A DNA stretch of 7,152 bases from Oribacterium sp. UBA3737 (GTDB lineage: Bacteria; Bacillota_A; Clostridia; Lachnospirales; Lachnospiraceae): contig DFGZ01000214.1 in the NCBI GenBank assembly GCA_002371295.1, positions 1-7,152 on the forward strand. The letters are read 5' to 3'. The stretch's first letter is position 1; each line of letters starts with the position of its first letter. The position numbers and the translations under genes were made by a program. Below, one piece after another: positions 1 through 5,962 of the stretch. Under the pieces are notes generated by a model. The model did no database searches. It was not told where the DNA came from and saw nothing but the letters and a program-made list of their open reading frames with translations.

Positions 1-429
1 CTTGATCTCGTAGACGTTGGATCAAACTCAGACAAGGTTACAGCGATGCTTTCAGGCCAGGTTGATATGATGCCGGGTGCATTTGTCAACACAAAGGATT
101 ACATCGATGCAGGACAGTTTGTATGTGTGGGTATCCCTACTGCCGAGAGATCAACTCTTATGCCGGATGTACCTACACTCAAGGAGCAGGGTGTAGACCT
201 GGTATATCCTGACTGTGACTATTCTTTCTACTTCCCTGCAGGAACCTCCGAGGAAGTTATCAAGTGGTTTGAGGATACAACAAAGGCTGTTACAGAGAAT
301 GAGAAGTGTCAGGAGGATCTCAAGAACATGCAGATCAATCCTTACTACCTCTCAGCCGCAGACTCTGTAGAGAACGACAAGAACTATCTTGAGATCTTCA
401 AGGAAGTAGCTGCTTCTGTAGAGAACTGA
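1..429 (+). CDS. tctC: TctC-family tripartite tricarboxylate transporter substrate-binding protein, 5'-truncated
   Basis: The reading frame is open from base 1 to the TGA at 427-429, giving the last 142 residues. The N-terminus, with its signal peptide or lipobox, is outside the window. Typical C-terminal TctC (Bug family) blocks are visible: a GQVDMMPG stretch near the left edge, then an ERSTLMPDVPTLKEQGV block, then FPAGTSEEVIKWF leading into the closing helices. In this family the protein is an extracytoplasmic receptor. It binds small organic acids such as carboxylates or sugar acids and passes them to the TctA/TctB membrane subunits. Neither subunit follows in this window, so they must lie upstream, elsewhere, or be absent. 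The next genes degrade glucarate-type acids, which makes an aldarate or related dicarboxylate a reasonable ligand guess, but the sequence does not fix specificity. Family assignment is firm; ligand is inference. Confidence 0.88.
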   Translation, partial: LDLVDVGSNSDKVTAMLSGQVDMMPGAFVNTKDYIDAGQFVCVGIPTAERSTLMPDVPTLKEQGVDLVYPDCDYSFYFPAGTSEEVIKWFEDTTKAVTENEKCQEDLKNMQINPYYLSAADSVENDKNYLEIFKEVAASVEN

Positions 430-458
430 GAAAAAACAAACAGCTAAGAATCCAAAAC

Positions 459-492
459 ATATATCGGACAGTGTTTCAGCTGTCCGGTATAT
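459..492 (+). other. stem-loop after tctC without a U-tract
   Basis: Bases 459-471 pair with 480-492 as a 13-bp stem containing one G-U pair around an 8-nt loop (472-479). It begins 29 nt after the tctC stop. The downstream sequence (GAACTTCATAATTTC) has no run of T, so it is not a classical intrinsic terminator. It could be an mRNA 3'-end stabiliser or a Rho-dependent end. Confidence 0.5.
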
Positions 493-526
493 GAACTTCA
501 TAATTTCATATCCTAAATTTTATCCC

Positions 527-547
527 GGGTCCGGTTTATCCGGGCCC
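527..547 (+). other. GC-rich stem-loop in the tctC spacer
   Basis: GGGTCCGG (527-534) pairs with CCGGGCCC (540-547) through a 5-nt loop (TTTAT), with one T-G pair. It is compact and GC-rich for this AT-rich spacer but again lacks a following T-run. A third, imperfect inverted repeat (559-570 with 586-597) follows, so the spacer carries three successive foldable elements before the next gene. Confidence 0.45.
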
Positions 548-602
548 ATCCAAAAGAGTTCGGGATGATGCAAAGATACACTTTACATGATCCTGAATCC
601 TG

Positions 603-632
603 TTGAAAAATAGTGTAGGTCACCTTTATGAA
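603..632 (+). promoter_or_regulatory. weak sigma-A-type promoter candidate upstream of the membrane protein gene
   Basis: TTGAAA (603-608) is followed after 18 nt by TATGAA (627-632), which matches the -10 consensus at four of six positions. A start of transcription around 639 would leave a leader of roughly 34 nt before the TTG start at 673. A 10-bp palindrome, TGAATATTCA (629-638), overlaps the -10 and could be an operator. Consensus matching only; AT-rich spacers produce such matches by chance. Confidence 0.3.
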
Positions 633-657
633 TATTCAGGAGACAGACATTATAAAA

Positions 658-663
658 GAGAGG
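658..663 (+). promoter_or_regulatory. ribosome binding site supporting a TTG start at 673
   Basis: GAGAGG ends 9 nt before TTG at 673. An in-frame TAA at 664-666 rules out any earlier start, and the next in-frame ATG is 81 nt downstream inside the first membrane helix. The TTG is therefore the credible initiator. Confidence 0.7.
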
Positions 664-672
664 TAAAAAAAG

Positions 673-1569
673 TTGGATACCCAAAAGACAGTTAAGGATC
701 ACATCAGTGAGCTGAAAAAAGAAAACAAAAGAGTTCATATCATTGCGTATATCATGATAGCGGTACTTGTAGGAGTACTGATCGTGTCTCTCAGGAGACA
801 GTTCTATCTGACATTTGGTTTACTTGTCGCTGCACTGCTCATTCAGTTTTTTGTATTCCGTAAGGCACAGAAAATGTACATAAAGCACTGTGAGGATGCA
901 AACATTGCCCTGACCCTGAAAGAAGCCCTGCATGCCTCCGAAATACAGGAAAAGGGAAAGTATATTACAGAAGAGACCCTGGAAAAGGCTCATATCATAC
1001 CCTTTGTACCGAAGACTTTTAACGGATTCAAGGCCATAAAAGGCGAGAGAAAGGGAATAGAGGTCTCAGCCACAGATATTTCCGTTGTAGAAAGAAAAAA
1101 CGATAAGGGAATAGCTGCGGAGGTAAATACAGGAAACTGGATTCACATCGTGCTTCCTGAAGGAACGGGCAAGAAGCTCTGTATAGTGGAAGATGATCTC
1201 ATGAGGAATTCAGCAAGAACAGATTTTTTCTCAAAAGATTCATACAGAGAGTATGAGCTTCCCGAGGGCTTTCCCAAAAGATTCCATATTTATGAAAACA
1301 GTGAAACAGAGAGCAGTGAAACAAAGAATAATGAAACAGTGAGCGAAAAGAAGCTCAGTGAGAGCTTTCTCGCTAAATTAAAGTCACTTTCCGATTATAC
1401 TCCGGGAAAGCTCGGAGTATGTATCAATGATGATACAGTAGATATCTTTATTAAGAACAGATTTCTTGCAGCCGGTTTTACAGCCGGACATGAGGTAGAT
1501 GAAAGAACACTCCTCCGTGATCCGTATCCTGAACTTATGCATGTTCTCGATATGGCAGAATTCCTTTAA
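673..1569 (+). CDS. two-helix membrane-anchored protein, possibly DUF3137-like, function unknown
   Basis: This encodes 298 residues from a TTG start with a good ribosome site. Residues 1-20 are charged and helix-prone. Two hydrophobic segments follow (about 22-40 and 43-63), separated only by RRQ, then a large soluble domain (about 64-298). The soluble part has a GFKAIKGERKGIEVSATD-type beta-rich stretch (118-135), a low-complexity linker made of three pentapeptides (209-223), and a C-terminal helix/strand block where a GKLGVCINDDTVDIFIKN stretch precedes the end. Two N-terminal helices, a soluble beta-rich domain and a late 'F...L..L' helix followed by paired strands recall DUF3137 proteins. 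I could not confirm this by search, and no catalytic motif is evident. It lies between the transporter receptor and gudD. A hairpin at 1572-1603 separates it from gudD, so co-transcription is possible but may be attenuated. It is not a TctB or TctA subunit: it has too few membrane segments. Confidence 0.8.
   Translation: MDTQKTVKDHISELKKENKRVHIIAYIMIAVLVGVLIVSLRRQFYLTFGLLVAALLIQFFVFRKAQKMYIKHCEDANIALTLKEALHASEIQEKGKYITEETLEKAHIIPFVPKTFNGFKAIKGERKGIEVSATDISVVERKNDKGIAAEVNTGNWIHIVLPEGTGKKLCIVEDDLMRNSARTDFFSKDSYREYELPEGFPKRFHIYENSETESSETKNNETVSEKKLSESFLAKLKSLSDYTPGKLGVCINDDTVDIFIKNRFLAAGFTAGHEVDERTLLRDPYPELMHVLDMAEFL
1297..1341 (+). repeat. three tandem 15-nt repeats encoding a pentapeptide linker
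   Basis: Three imperfect 15-nt units (1297-1311, 1312-1326, 1327-1341) share a central GAAACA core (AGTGAAACA in the first two). They encode NSETE, SSETK and NNETV, residues 209-223 of the membrane protein. The units sit between the beta-rich part and the C-terminal block, so they look like a flexible linker prone to slippage-type length change without breaking the frame. Confidence 0.6.
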
Positions 1570-1571
1570 GT

Positions 1572-1603
1572 ATAAGACAGCATAGTCGACGGTGCTGTTT
1601 TAT
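1572..1603 (+). terminator. weak terminator or attenuating hairpin before gudD
   Basis: Bases 1572-1582 pair with 1593-1603 as an 11-bp stem (one G-T pair) around a 10-nt loop. The only T-run (TTTT, 1598-1601) lies inside the 3' arm rather than after it, so termination would be inefficient at best. It starts 3 nt after the stop of the membrane protein gene and ends 28 nt before the gudD ribosome site. It could partly insulate gudD or act as a processing site. Confidence 0.4.
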
Positions 1604-1646
1604 CAGATAAATAAATTTAGCACCTACAGAAAAGGAGAATATAAAA

Positions 1647-2978
1647 ATGATACCTGTAATTTCAAAGATGGAAGTATATCCTGTTGCCGGACACGATTGT
1701 ATGGAGCTCAATCTTTCAGGAGCTCATGCTCCGTATTTCACCAGAAATATCGTTATCCTTACAGATTCAAACGGTGTTGAAGGTGTAGGAGAGGTTCCCG
1801 GAGGACAGAAGATCACAAATGCTTTGGAGGCCGTAAAGGATCTGGTTGTCGGAACAAAGATCTCTGACTACAAGAACACTCTTAACAAGGTAAGAGCCTG
1901 GCTTAATGAGAATATCAAAGATGATGTAAGAGGGCTTCAGACCTTTGACTTACGTACAGGTGTACATGTGGTTACTGCCATTGAGGCACCGCTTCTTGAT
2001 CTTATGGGTAAGTTTCTGGAGGTACCTGCCGCATCTCTCATGGGTGATGGATTACAGAGATCATCAGTAAGATTCCTTTCATACCTTTTCTATGTGGGTG
2101 ACAGAAAGAAGACAGATCTTCCGTATGAGGAAGAGCCTGATTCAGATTGTGACTGGTACAGATTACGTCATGAGGAGGCTATGGATCCTGAGCATATCGT
2201 AGCTCTTGCAAAGGCAACTCATGAAAAGTACGGATTCGAGGATTTCAAGCTTAAGGGCGGAGTTCTTCAGCCGGATGAGGAAGTTAAGGCTGTAACAGCC
2301 ATTAAGGAAGCATTCCCGGATGCAAGAGTAGATCTCGATCCAAACGGATGCTGGAGTCTTGAGGAGGCTATCCGGGTTGCACCGGCATTAAAGAAGGTCC
2401 TTGCCTATGTAGAGGATCCATGCGGAGCTGAGAACGGATTTTCAGGCAGGGAGATCATGGCTGAGTTCAAGCAGGAGACAGGAATGCCTACAGCAACAAA
2501 CATGATCGATACAGACTGGAGACAGATGCGTCACTGCCTGCAGCTTAAGAGCGTGGACATACCTCTTGCAGATCCTCATTTCTGGACCATGGAAGGCTCT
2601 GTACGTGTAGGGCAGCTTTGCAATGAGTTCGGTCTTATGTGGGGCTGCCATTCAAACAACCACTTTGATATCTCCCTTGCAATGGTTGCACAGTGCGCGG
2701 CAGCAGTTCCTGGCAAATTAAATGGTATCGATACACACTGGATCTGGCAGGAAGGCAGAGAGCGCCTTACAAAGAAGCCTATGGAGATCGTTGGTGGTTG
2801 TATTAACGACATTGACAAGACTGTAGGTCTCGGTGTTGAGGTTGACAGAGAGCAGATCATGAAAGCAAACAAGCTGTATATCGACAATTGCCTCGGTGCA
2901 CGTGATGATGCTATCGGAATGCAGTATCTGATCCCCGGATGGAAATTCGATAATAAGCGTCCGTGTATGGTCCGCTAA
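1647..2978 (+). CDS. gudD: glucarate dehydratase (GudD), enolase superfamily
   Basis: GudD dehydrates D-glucarate (and L-idarate in characterised homologues) to 5-dehydro-4-deoxy-D-glucarate, using Mg2+ in the cytoplasm. The 443 residues align end to end with the remembered E. coli GudD (446 residues), including [95 protein letters not shown] and the C-terminal [19 protein letters not shown]. Catalytic and metal residues map as K203 (base; with K201), D231, E262 and N285 (metal), D309 and H335 (the Asp-His dyad). Substrate contacts N22, H27, T99, Y146, N233, H364 and R419 are also present. The N-terminal capping domain covers about residues 1-130, the barrel about 140-400, and the C-terminal cap segment the rest. 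The start ATG has AAGGAG at 1632-1637, 9 nt upstream; nothing earlier is better. The gene is followed after 11 nt by its paralogue, whose ribosome site overlaps this stop codon. Confidence 0.96.
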   Translation: MIPVISKMEVYPVAGHDCMELNLSGAHAPYFTRNIVILTDSNGVEGVGEVPGGQKITNALEAVKDLVVGTKISDYKNTLNKVRAWLNENIKDDVRGLQTFDLRTGVHVVTAIEAPLLDLMGKFLEVPAASLMGDGLQRSSVRFLSYLFYVGDRKKTDLPYEEEPDSDCDWYRLRHEEAMDPEHIVALAKATHEKYGFEDFKLKGGVLQPDEEVKAVTAIKEAFPDARVDLDPNGCWSLEEAIRVAPALKKVLAYVEDPCGAENGFSGREIMAEFKQETGMPTATNMIDTDWRQMRHCLQLKSVDIPLADPHFWTMEGSVRVGQLCNEFGLMWGCHSNNHFDISLAMVAQCAAAVPGKLNGIDTHWIWQEGRERLTKKPMEIVGGCINDIDKTVGLGVEVDREQIMKANKLYIDNCLGARDDAIGMQYLIPGWKFDNKRPCMVR

Positions 2979-2982
2979 GGAG
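2977..2982 (+). promoter_or_regulatory. ribosome binding site overlapping the gudD stop; sets the paralogue start at 2990
   Basis: The gudD TAA (2976-2978) is embedded in TAAGGAG, so the Shine-Dalgarno AAGGAG (2977-2982) shares bases with the stop codon. It lies 7 nt before ATG at 2990. This favours translational coupling. It also argues against the longer frame opening at 2963, which would start inside gudD without a ribosome site. Confidence 0.8.
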
Positions 2983-2989
2983 TATTAAG

Positions 2990-4339
2990 ATGGCAGATAC
3001 ACCTATTATTACAAAAATGGAGGTCATCCCTGTTGCGGGATACGACAGCATGATGATGACCTTGTCGGGATGTCACGCGCCTTGCTTTACCAGAAATCTG
3101 GTAGTACTTTCGGATAATGCCGGTCATCAGGGAATAGGGGAGATACATGGCGGTGATTATACCTGTGAATGTCTCAATGCAGTTCGTCCTTTGGTTGAAG
3201 GGCAGCCCATATCAAAATACCGTCAGATACTTCAGAAGATACATAAGATGGCAAATCCATCTTCCGATGATGACGGAGAGGGCATACAGACCCTTGATAT
3301 CTCAAAGCTTAAGTTCGTTGTGAAGAGCGAATGGGCGATAGAGTGTGCCATGCTGGATCTTATGGGACAGTTCCTCGGTGTTCCCATGTGTGATCTTTTA
3401 GGTGAGGGACAGCAGAGAAAAGAAGTAGAAATGCTAGGATATCTTTTCTATGTTTCCGATAAGAAAAAGGTACCGGCAGGAGATATGCAGTATCTGGATG
3501 AGACAGGCAGCTTCGATCCCTGGTTCCGGCTTAGAAGAGAAGAGATCCTTACTCCTGAAAGAATCGTTGAAGAGGCAGAGGTGCTTTCTGATAAATATGG
3601 ATTTAAAAATTTCAAGCTCAAGGGCGGAGTACTTGCGGGTTCAGATGAAATGGAAGCCTGCAGAGCATTAAAGAAGCGTTTCCCGGACGCACGTATAAAC
3701 ATTGACCCTAACGGTGCATGGAGCCTTAAAGAGGCTATAGAGCTTTGTAAAGATATGCACGATGTGATAACCTACATGGAGGATCCATGCGGACCTGAGG
3801 CAGGATATTCAAGCCGTGAGATCATGAGAGAGTTCAAGAATGCAACCCAGTTCCAGGTGGCTACCAACATGATAGCAACAGACTGGAGACAGTTCTATCA
3901 CACTGTAAGTCTCAATGCCTGTGATATCATACTTGCGGATCCTCATTTCTGGGGCTTTGACGGAGCTATCCGTATGTCACAGCTTCTTGACTCCTGGGGA
4001 CTCACCTGGGGTGTTCATTCCAACAATCACTTTGATATCACTCTTGCAGCCTTTGCGCAGGTTGGCGCTGCAGCTGTAGGCACGCCTGCGCCTCTTGACA
4101 CACACTGGATCTGGCAGGACGGACAGAATCTTCTTTACGATACACCGAAGATCGTTGGCGGTAAGCTTCAGGTTCCTGATGCTCCGGGACTTGGCGTACA
4201 TCTCAACATGGAGCGCGTTATGGAAGCCAATAAGCTTTACAACAGTCTTCCGAGTCATGACAGGGATGATGCAAAATCTATGCAGTATCTGATTCCCGGG
4301 TGGAAGTACGATCATAAGAAGCCTTGTCTTGTGAGATGA
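2990..4339 (+). CDS. gudX: glucarate dehydratase-related protein, GudX-like enolase-superfamily paralogue
   Basis: This 449-residue protein is clearly homologous to the preceding GudD along its whole length and keeps the catalytic set: K209/K211 (FKLKGG), D239 and N241 (IDPNG), E270 (GPEAG), N293 (ATNMI), D317 (LADPHFW), H343 (VHSNNH), H372 and R425. Several stretches instead recall E. coli GudX: RALKKRFPDARI, LCK followed by DVITY, WGLTW, VPDAPGLGV, and the LYNSLP segment near the end. Differences from GudD cluster in the specificity-setting cap. The substrate-contact Asn (N27 in E. coli, N22 in the neighbour) is Thr24. DLRT becomes DISK (103-106), and three extra residues follow within 107-121. 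The [11 protein letters not shown] block is altered to DPWFRLRREEIL. The E. coli counterpart is reported as a weak glucarate dehydratase. This protein could be a second diacid-sugar dehydratase, a partner subunit of GudD, or an enzyme with a shifted substrate. Family is certain; substrate is not. It closes its transcription unit at the 4357 terminator. Confidence 0.85.
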   Translation: MADTPIITKMEVIPVAGYDSMMMTLSGCHAPCFTRNLVVLSDNAGHQGIGEIHGGDYTCECLNAVRPLVEGQPISKYRQILQKIHKMANPSSDDDGEGIQTLDISKLKFVVKSEWAIECAMLDLMGQFLGVPMCDLLGEGQQRKEVEMLGYLFYVSDKKKVPAGDMQYLDETGSFDPWFRLRREEILTPERIVEEAEVLSDKYGFKNFKLKGGVLAGSDEMEACRALKKRFPDARINIDPNGAWSLKEAIELCKDMHDVITYMEDPCGPEAGYSSREIMREFKNATQFQVATNMIATDWRQFYHTVSLNACDIILADPHFWGFDGAIRMSQLLDSWGLTWGVHSNNHFDITLAAFAQVGAAAVGTPAPLDTHWIWQDGQNLLYDTPKIVGGKLQVPDAPGLGVHLNMERVMEANKLYNSLPSHDRDDAKSMQYLIPGWKYDHKKPCLVR

Positions 4340-4356
4340 TGTTTTTGGGATAAAAT

Positions 4357-4409
4357 AAGGAGGCTTTAAATCCAACTACGGTAGCAGTTGGATTTAAAGC
4401 CTCTTTTTT
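4357..4409 (+). terminator. strong intrinsic terminator of the gudD-gudX unit
   Basis: An 18-bp perfect stem (4360-4377 with 4386-4403) surrounds an 8-nt loop and runs into six T (4404-4409). A few A and G bases 5' of the stem can extend the pairing to 4357. It begins 17 nt after the paralogue's stop codon. The reverse strand lacks a comparable T-run, so it should mainly act on rightward transcription. Confidence 0.93.
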
Positions 4410-4427
4410 GACTTGAATTTGATATAG

Positions 4428-4474
4428 ATAAAAGCTTCTTCATAGCACAGCATTAGTTAACTGTGCACTTTTAT
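4428..4474 (+). other. two-tier stem-loop between two terminators
   Basis: ATAAAAG (4428-4434) pairs with CTTTTAT (4468-4474), and inside it GCACAG (4445-4450) pairs with CTGTGC (4461-4466) around a 10-nt loop. The left side has a 10-nt internal bulge and the right side a single base. Two nested complementary arms argue for a real RNA fold. With the hairpin at 4508 it makes a compact structured segment with no ORF. Confidence 0.45.
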
Positions 4475-4507
4475 CGGATAATAATACATATATAGATGAT
4501 GGATAGC

Positions 4508-4558
4508 CGTCGGATCGGGCAGGGTATGATACTCTGTCAGGTTCGGCGTTTTTTGTTT
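4508..4558 (+). terminator. second intrinsic terminator-like hairpin, with no gene in front
   Basis: Bases 4508-4524 pair with 4532-4548 at 16 of 17 positions (one G-A mismatch, several G-T pairs) around a 7-nt loop. TTTTTT (4549-4554), G and TTT follow. This is a proper terminator shape, but the previous gene is already terminated about 100 nt upstream. It may be a back-up terminator or the 3' end of a small RNA starting somewhere after 4410. Confidence 0.65.
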
Positions 4559-4792
4559 GCGCCAATACACGACCTATAAGAAAATAATACATGTTAGATT
4601 GCTGGTTTACGTTGTGTATCTGACTGACCGGTTGTTCGTGATGCAGTTATACTATTCAGATGAAAGTAAACTAATTTGCAATAATATGAGATACTGTCGG
4701 GATGATCCGAAACAATATGAAATGTTTTGATAAGTGAAATACACAATTGACGAAAAGCACAGAATATATATTTTTTTTGGCTATTTTACGTG

Positions 4793-4821
4793 TTGAGGCA
4801 AAATCGTCATTTTTATATCAT
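4793..4821 (+). promoter_or_regulatory. sigma-A-type promoter candidate for the garR unit
   Basis: TTGAGG (4793-4798) and TATCAT (4816-4821) are separated by exactly 17 nt, each matching the consensus at four or five of six positions. Transcription would begin near 4828 and give a leader of about 120 nt before garR. A less well spaced TTGACG with an AT-rich -10 lies about 45 nt upstream (4747-4774). Consensus evidence only. Confidence 0.45.
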
Positions 4822-4845
4822 GACCATACAAGGTCTATAGAAAAA

Positions 4846-4905
4846 GGGAACAGAAAAAACTGTTTCCGATAGATGGATTTAATGCATGGATGTAAGCATT
4901 GATCC
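4846..4905 (+). promoter_or_regulatory. folded 5' leader of garR (two stem-loops)
   Basis: GGGAACAG (4846-4853) pairs with CTGTTTCC (4860-4867) around six A, with one G-T pair. A second stem pairs GGAT plus AATGC (4875-4878, 4881-4885) with GCATT plus ATCC (4896-4900, 4902-4905), with a small internal loop. Both lie between the promoter candidate and the garR ribosome site. No T-run follows either, so any control would be through stability or translation rather than attenuation. I do not recognise a known riboswitch. Confidence 0.35.
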
Positions 4906-4949
4906 GTAATGTAAGAATAAGTATTAACAAACGAAAGTGAGGAGTTAAG

Positions 4950-5840
4950 ATGAAGGTTGGTTTTCTCGGACTTGGAATCATGGGTCGCCCGATGGCGAAG
5001 AATCTTTTAAAGGCAGGTCATGAGCTTATGGTTTATGACTTCAATCAGGAGGCTGTAAACGATGTGGTTTCCTGTGGGGCAAAGGCAGGTACCTGCGGCA
5101 AGGATCTTGCAGAGTTCGCTGATGTTGTTATCACAATGGTTCCGAACTCACCGCATGTTCGTGCAGCTGTCTTTAATGAGAAAGGCCTTGCAGAGGGCTT
5201 CCGCAAAGGTGAGTCTGTTCTTATCGATATGTCATCCATCGACCCGGTTGAATCAAAGAAGATCGGTGCGGATCTTGAGAAGATCGGAGTAGATATGCTT
5301 GATGCTCCTGTATCAGGCGGAGAGCCTAAGGCCATCGACGGAACACTTTCCGTAATGGTTGGCGGCAAGAAGGAGACATTTGACAAGTACTATGACATGC
5401 TCATGGTTATGGCAGGTTCAGTAGTTTACGTTGGGCCTCTGGGCTCAGGTAATGTAGCAAAGCTTGCGAACCAGATGGTAGTTGCAGCAAATATCGGAAT
5501 CGTAGCTGAGGCACTTACATTTGCAAAGAAGGCAGGAACAGATCCTGAGCTCGTTTACCAGGCTATCCGCGGAGGACTTGCAGGTTCAACAGTTATGGAT
5601 GCAAAGGCTCCTATGATGCTTTCTGGCAACTACAAGCCGGGCTTCAGAATCGATCTTCATATCAAGGATCTGACCAATGCCTTAAACGCTGCACATGCTA
5701 TCAATATGCCTGTTCCTATGACAGCACAGATGATGGAAGTTATGCAGGAATTAAAGAATCACGATGAGGGATCATGCGATCATGACGATATCGTAAGATA
5801 CTATGAGAGAATGACAGGCGTTTCAATCGTAAAGAAATAA
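4950..5840 (+). CDS. garR: tartronate semialdehyde reductase (2-hydroxy-3-oxopropionate reductase)
   Basis: GarR reduces tartronate semialdehyde to D-glycerate with NAD(P)H in the cytoplasm, the last redox step of glucarate/galactarate breakdown. The 296 residues match the remembered E. coli GarR throughout. The Rossmann dinucleotide loop is GLGIMG (7-12). ITMVPNSPHV (61-70), LIDMSS (91-96), the substrate-binding DAPVSGGEPKAIDGTLSVMVGG (118-139), the catalytic Lys171 in GNVAKLANQ (with N174), IRGGLAGSTV (206-215) and GFRIDLHIKDL with K239 are all intact. Residue 30 after the second strand is Asp followed by Phe, which would suit NADH better than NADPH; this is inference from the general Rossmann rule. 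The start ATG has GAGGAG (4939-4944) 5 nt upstream. The gene has its own upstream promoter candidate and is followed after 122 nt by the aldolase gene with no terminator between, so the two are probably co-transcribed. A glyoxylate-pathway role for the reductase is possible, but gudD nearby favours aldarate use. Confidence 0.96.
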   Translation: MKVGFLGLGIMGRPMAKNLLKAGHELMVYDFNQEAVNDVVSCGAKAGTCGKDLAEFADVVITMVPNSPHVRAAVFNEKGLAEGFRKGESVLIDMSSIDPVESKKIGADLEKIGVDMLDAPVSGGEPKAIDGTLSVMVGGKKETFDKYYDMLMVMAGSVVYVGPLGSGNVAKLANQMVVAANIGIVAEALTFAKKAGTDPELVYQAIRGGLAGSTVMDAKAPMMLSGNYKPGFRIDLHIKDLTNALNAAHAINMPVPMTAQMMEVMQELKNHDEGSCDHDDIVRYYERMTGVSIVKK

Positions 5841-5852
5841 TAAGATAAAGAG

Positions 5853-5944
5853 TCAGGCCTTTCGTATCGAGCATTTTGACGGGTACTTAAGAGCCTGAAA
5901 TATAGTGTCAGCCCTGTGGGCTAAAGCTGCGGACTGACACTATA
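5853..5944 (+). promoter_or_regulatory. structured intercistronic region directly before the aldolase ribosome site
   Basis: TATAGTGTCAG (5901-5911) and CTGACACTATA (5934-5944) form a perfect 11-bp stem. Its 22-nt interior contains AGCCC/GGGCT arms (5910-5914 with 5918-5922) and an alternative CAGC/GCTG pairing (5909-5912 with 5926-5929). Both inner pairings compete with the top of the outer stem. A second, weaker pairing (TCAGGC 5853-5858 with GCCTGA 5893-5898) precedes it. No T-run follows, so this is not an intrinsic terminator. The stem ends 4 nt before GGAAAGG (5949-5955), the ribosome site for ATG 5963. This suits translational control, an RNA-binding site or an mRNA processing/stability element. 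Confidence 0.6.
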
Positions 5945-5962
5945 AATCGGAAAGGTCTATAG

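Larger units (their letters stand above)
4559..4949 (+). other. AT-rich non-coding stretch upstream of garR
   Basis: I see no gene here. One 29-codon frame (4641-4730) lacks a ribosome site. A long-range inverted repeat pairs 4565-4573 with 4611-4619 (9 bp, one G-T). A TATACT at 4648-4653 has only a poor -35 upstream. The right part holds the better promoter candidate (4793-4821) and the folded garR leader. No tRNA, rRNA or repeat array is recognisable. Confidence 0.6.

Noticed and set aside
628..666. 12-codon frame just before the membrane protein gene
   Set aside because: It has no clear ribosome site, and its ATG overlaps the -10 candidate, so it would be upstream of the predicted transcript start.
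1592..1780. Frame of 62 codons overlapping the start of gudD
   Set aside because: It runs out of frame through conserved gudD codons and has no ribosome site; it is a shadow.
2442..2887. Minus-strand frames inside gudD
   Set aside because: They are antisense to conserved coding sequence, with no ribosome site and no recognisable protein family.
2963..2989. Longer N-terminus for the GudX-like protein starting at ATG 2963
   Set aside because: The start lies inside gudD, has no ribosome site, and the extra nine residues have no counterpart in the family. ATG 2990 has AAGGAG at the right distance.
3977..4375. Minus-strand frame of 132 codons over the end of the GudX-like gene and the terminator
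   Set aside because: It begins within the 4357-4409 terminator stem and is antisense to a well-supported gene; composition is unlike a real protein.
4496..4579. 27-codon frame across the second terminator
   Set aside because: It reads through the hairpin and T-run at 4508-4558 and has no ribosome site.
4641..4730. 29-codon frame in the gene-free stretch
   Set aside because: There is no Shine-Dalgarno before the ATG and no recognisable motif; chance occurrence in AT-rich DNA is likely.
4715..4735. Catabolite-repression (cre)-like site near TGAAATGTTTTGA
   Set aside because: It lacks the central CG and the symmetric half-sites of the consensus.
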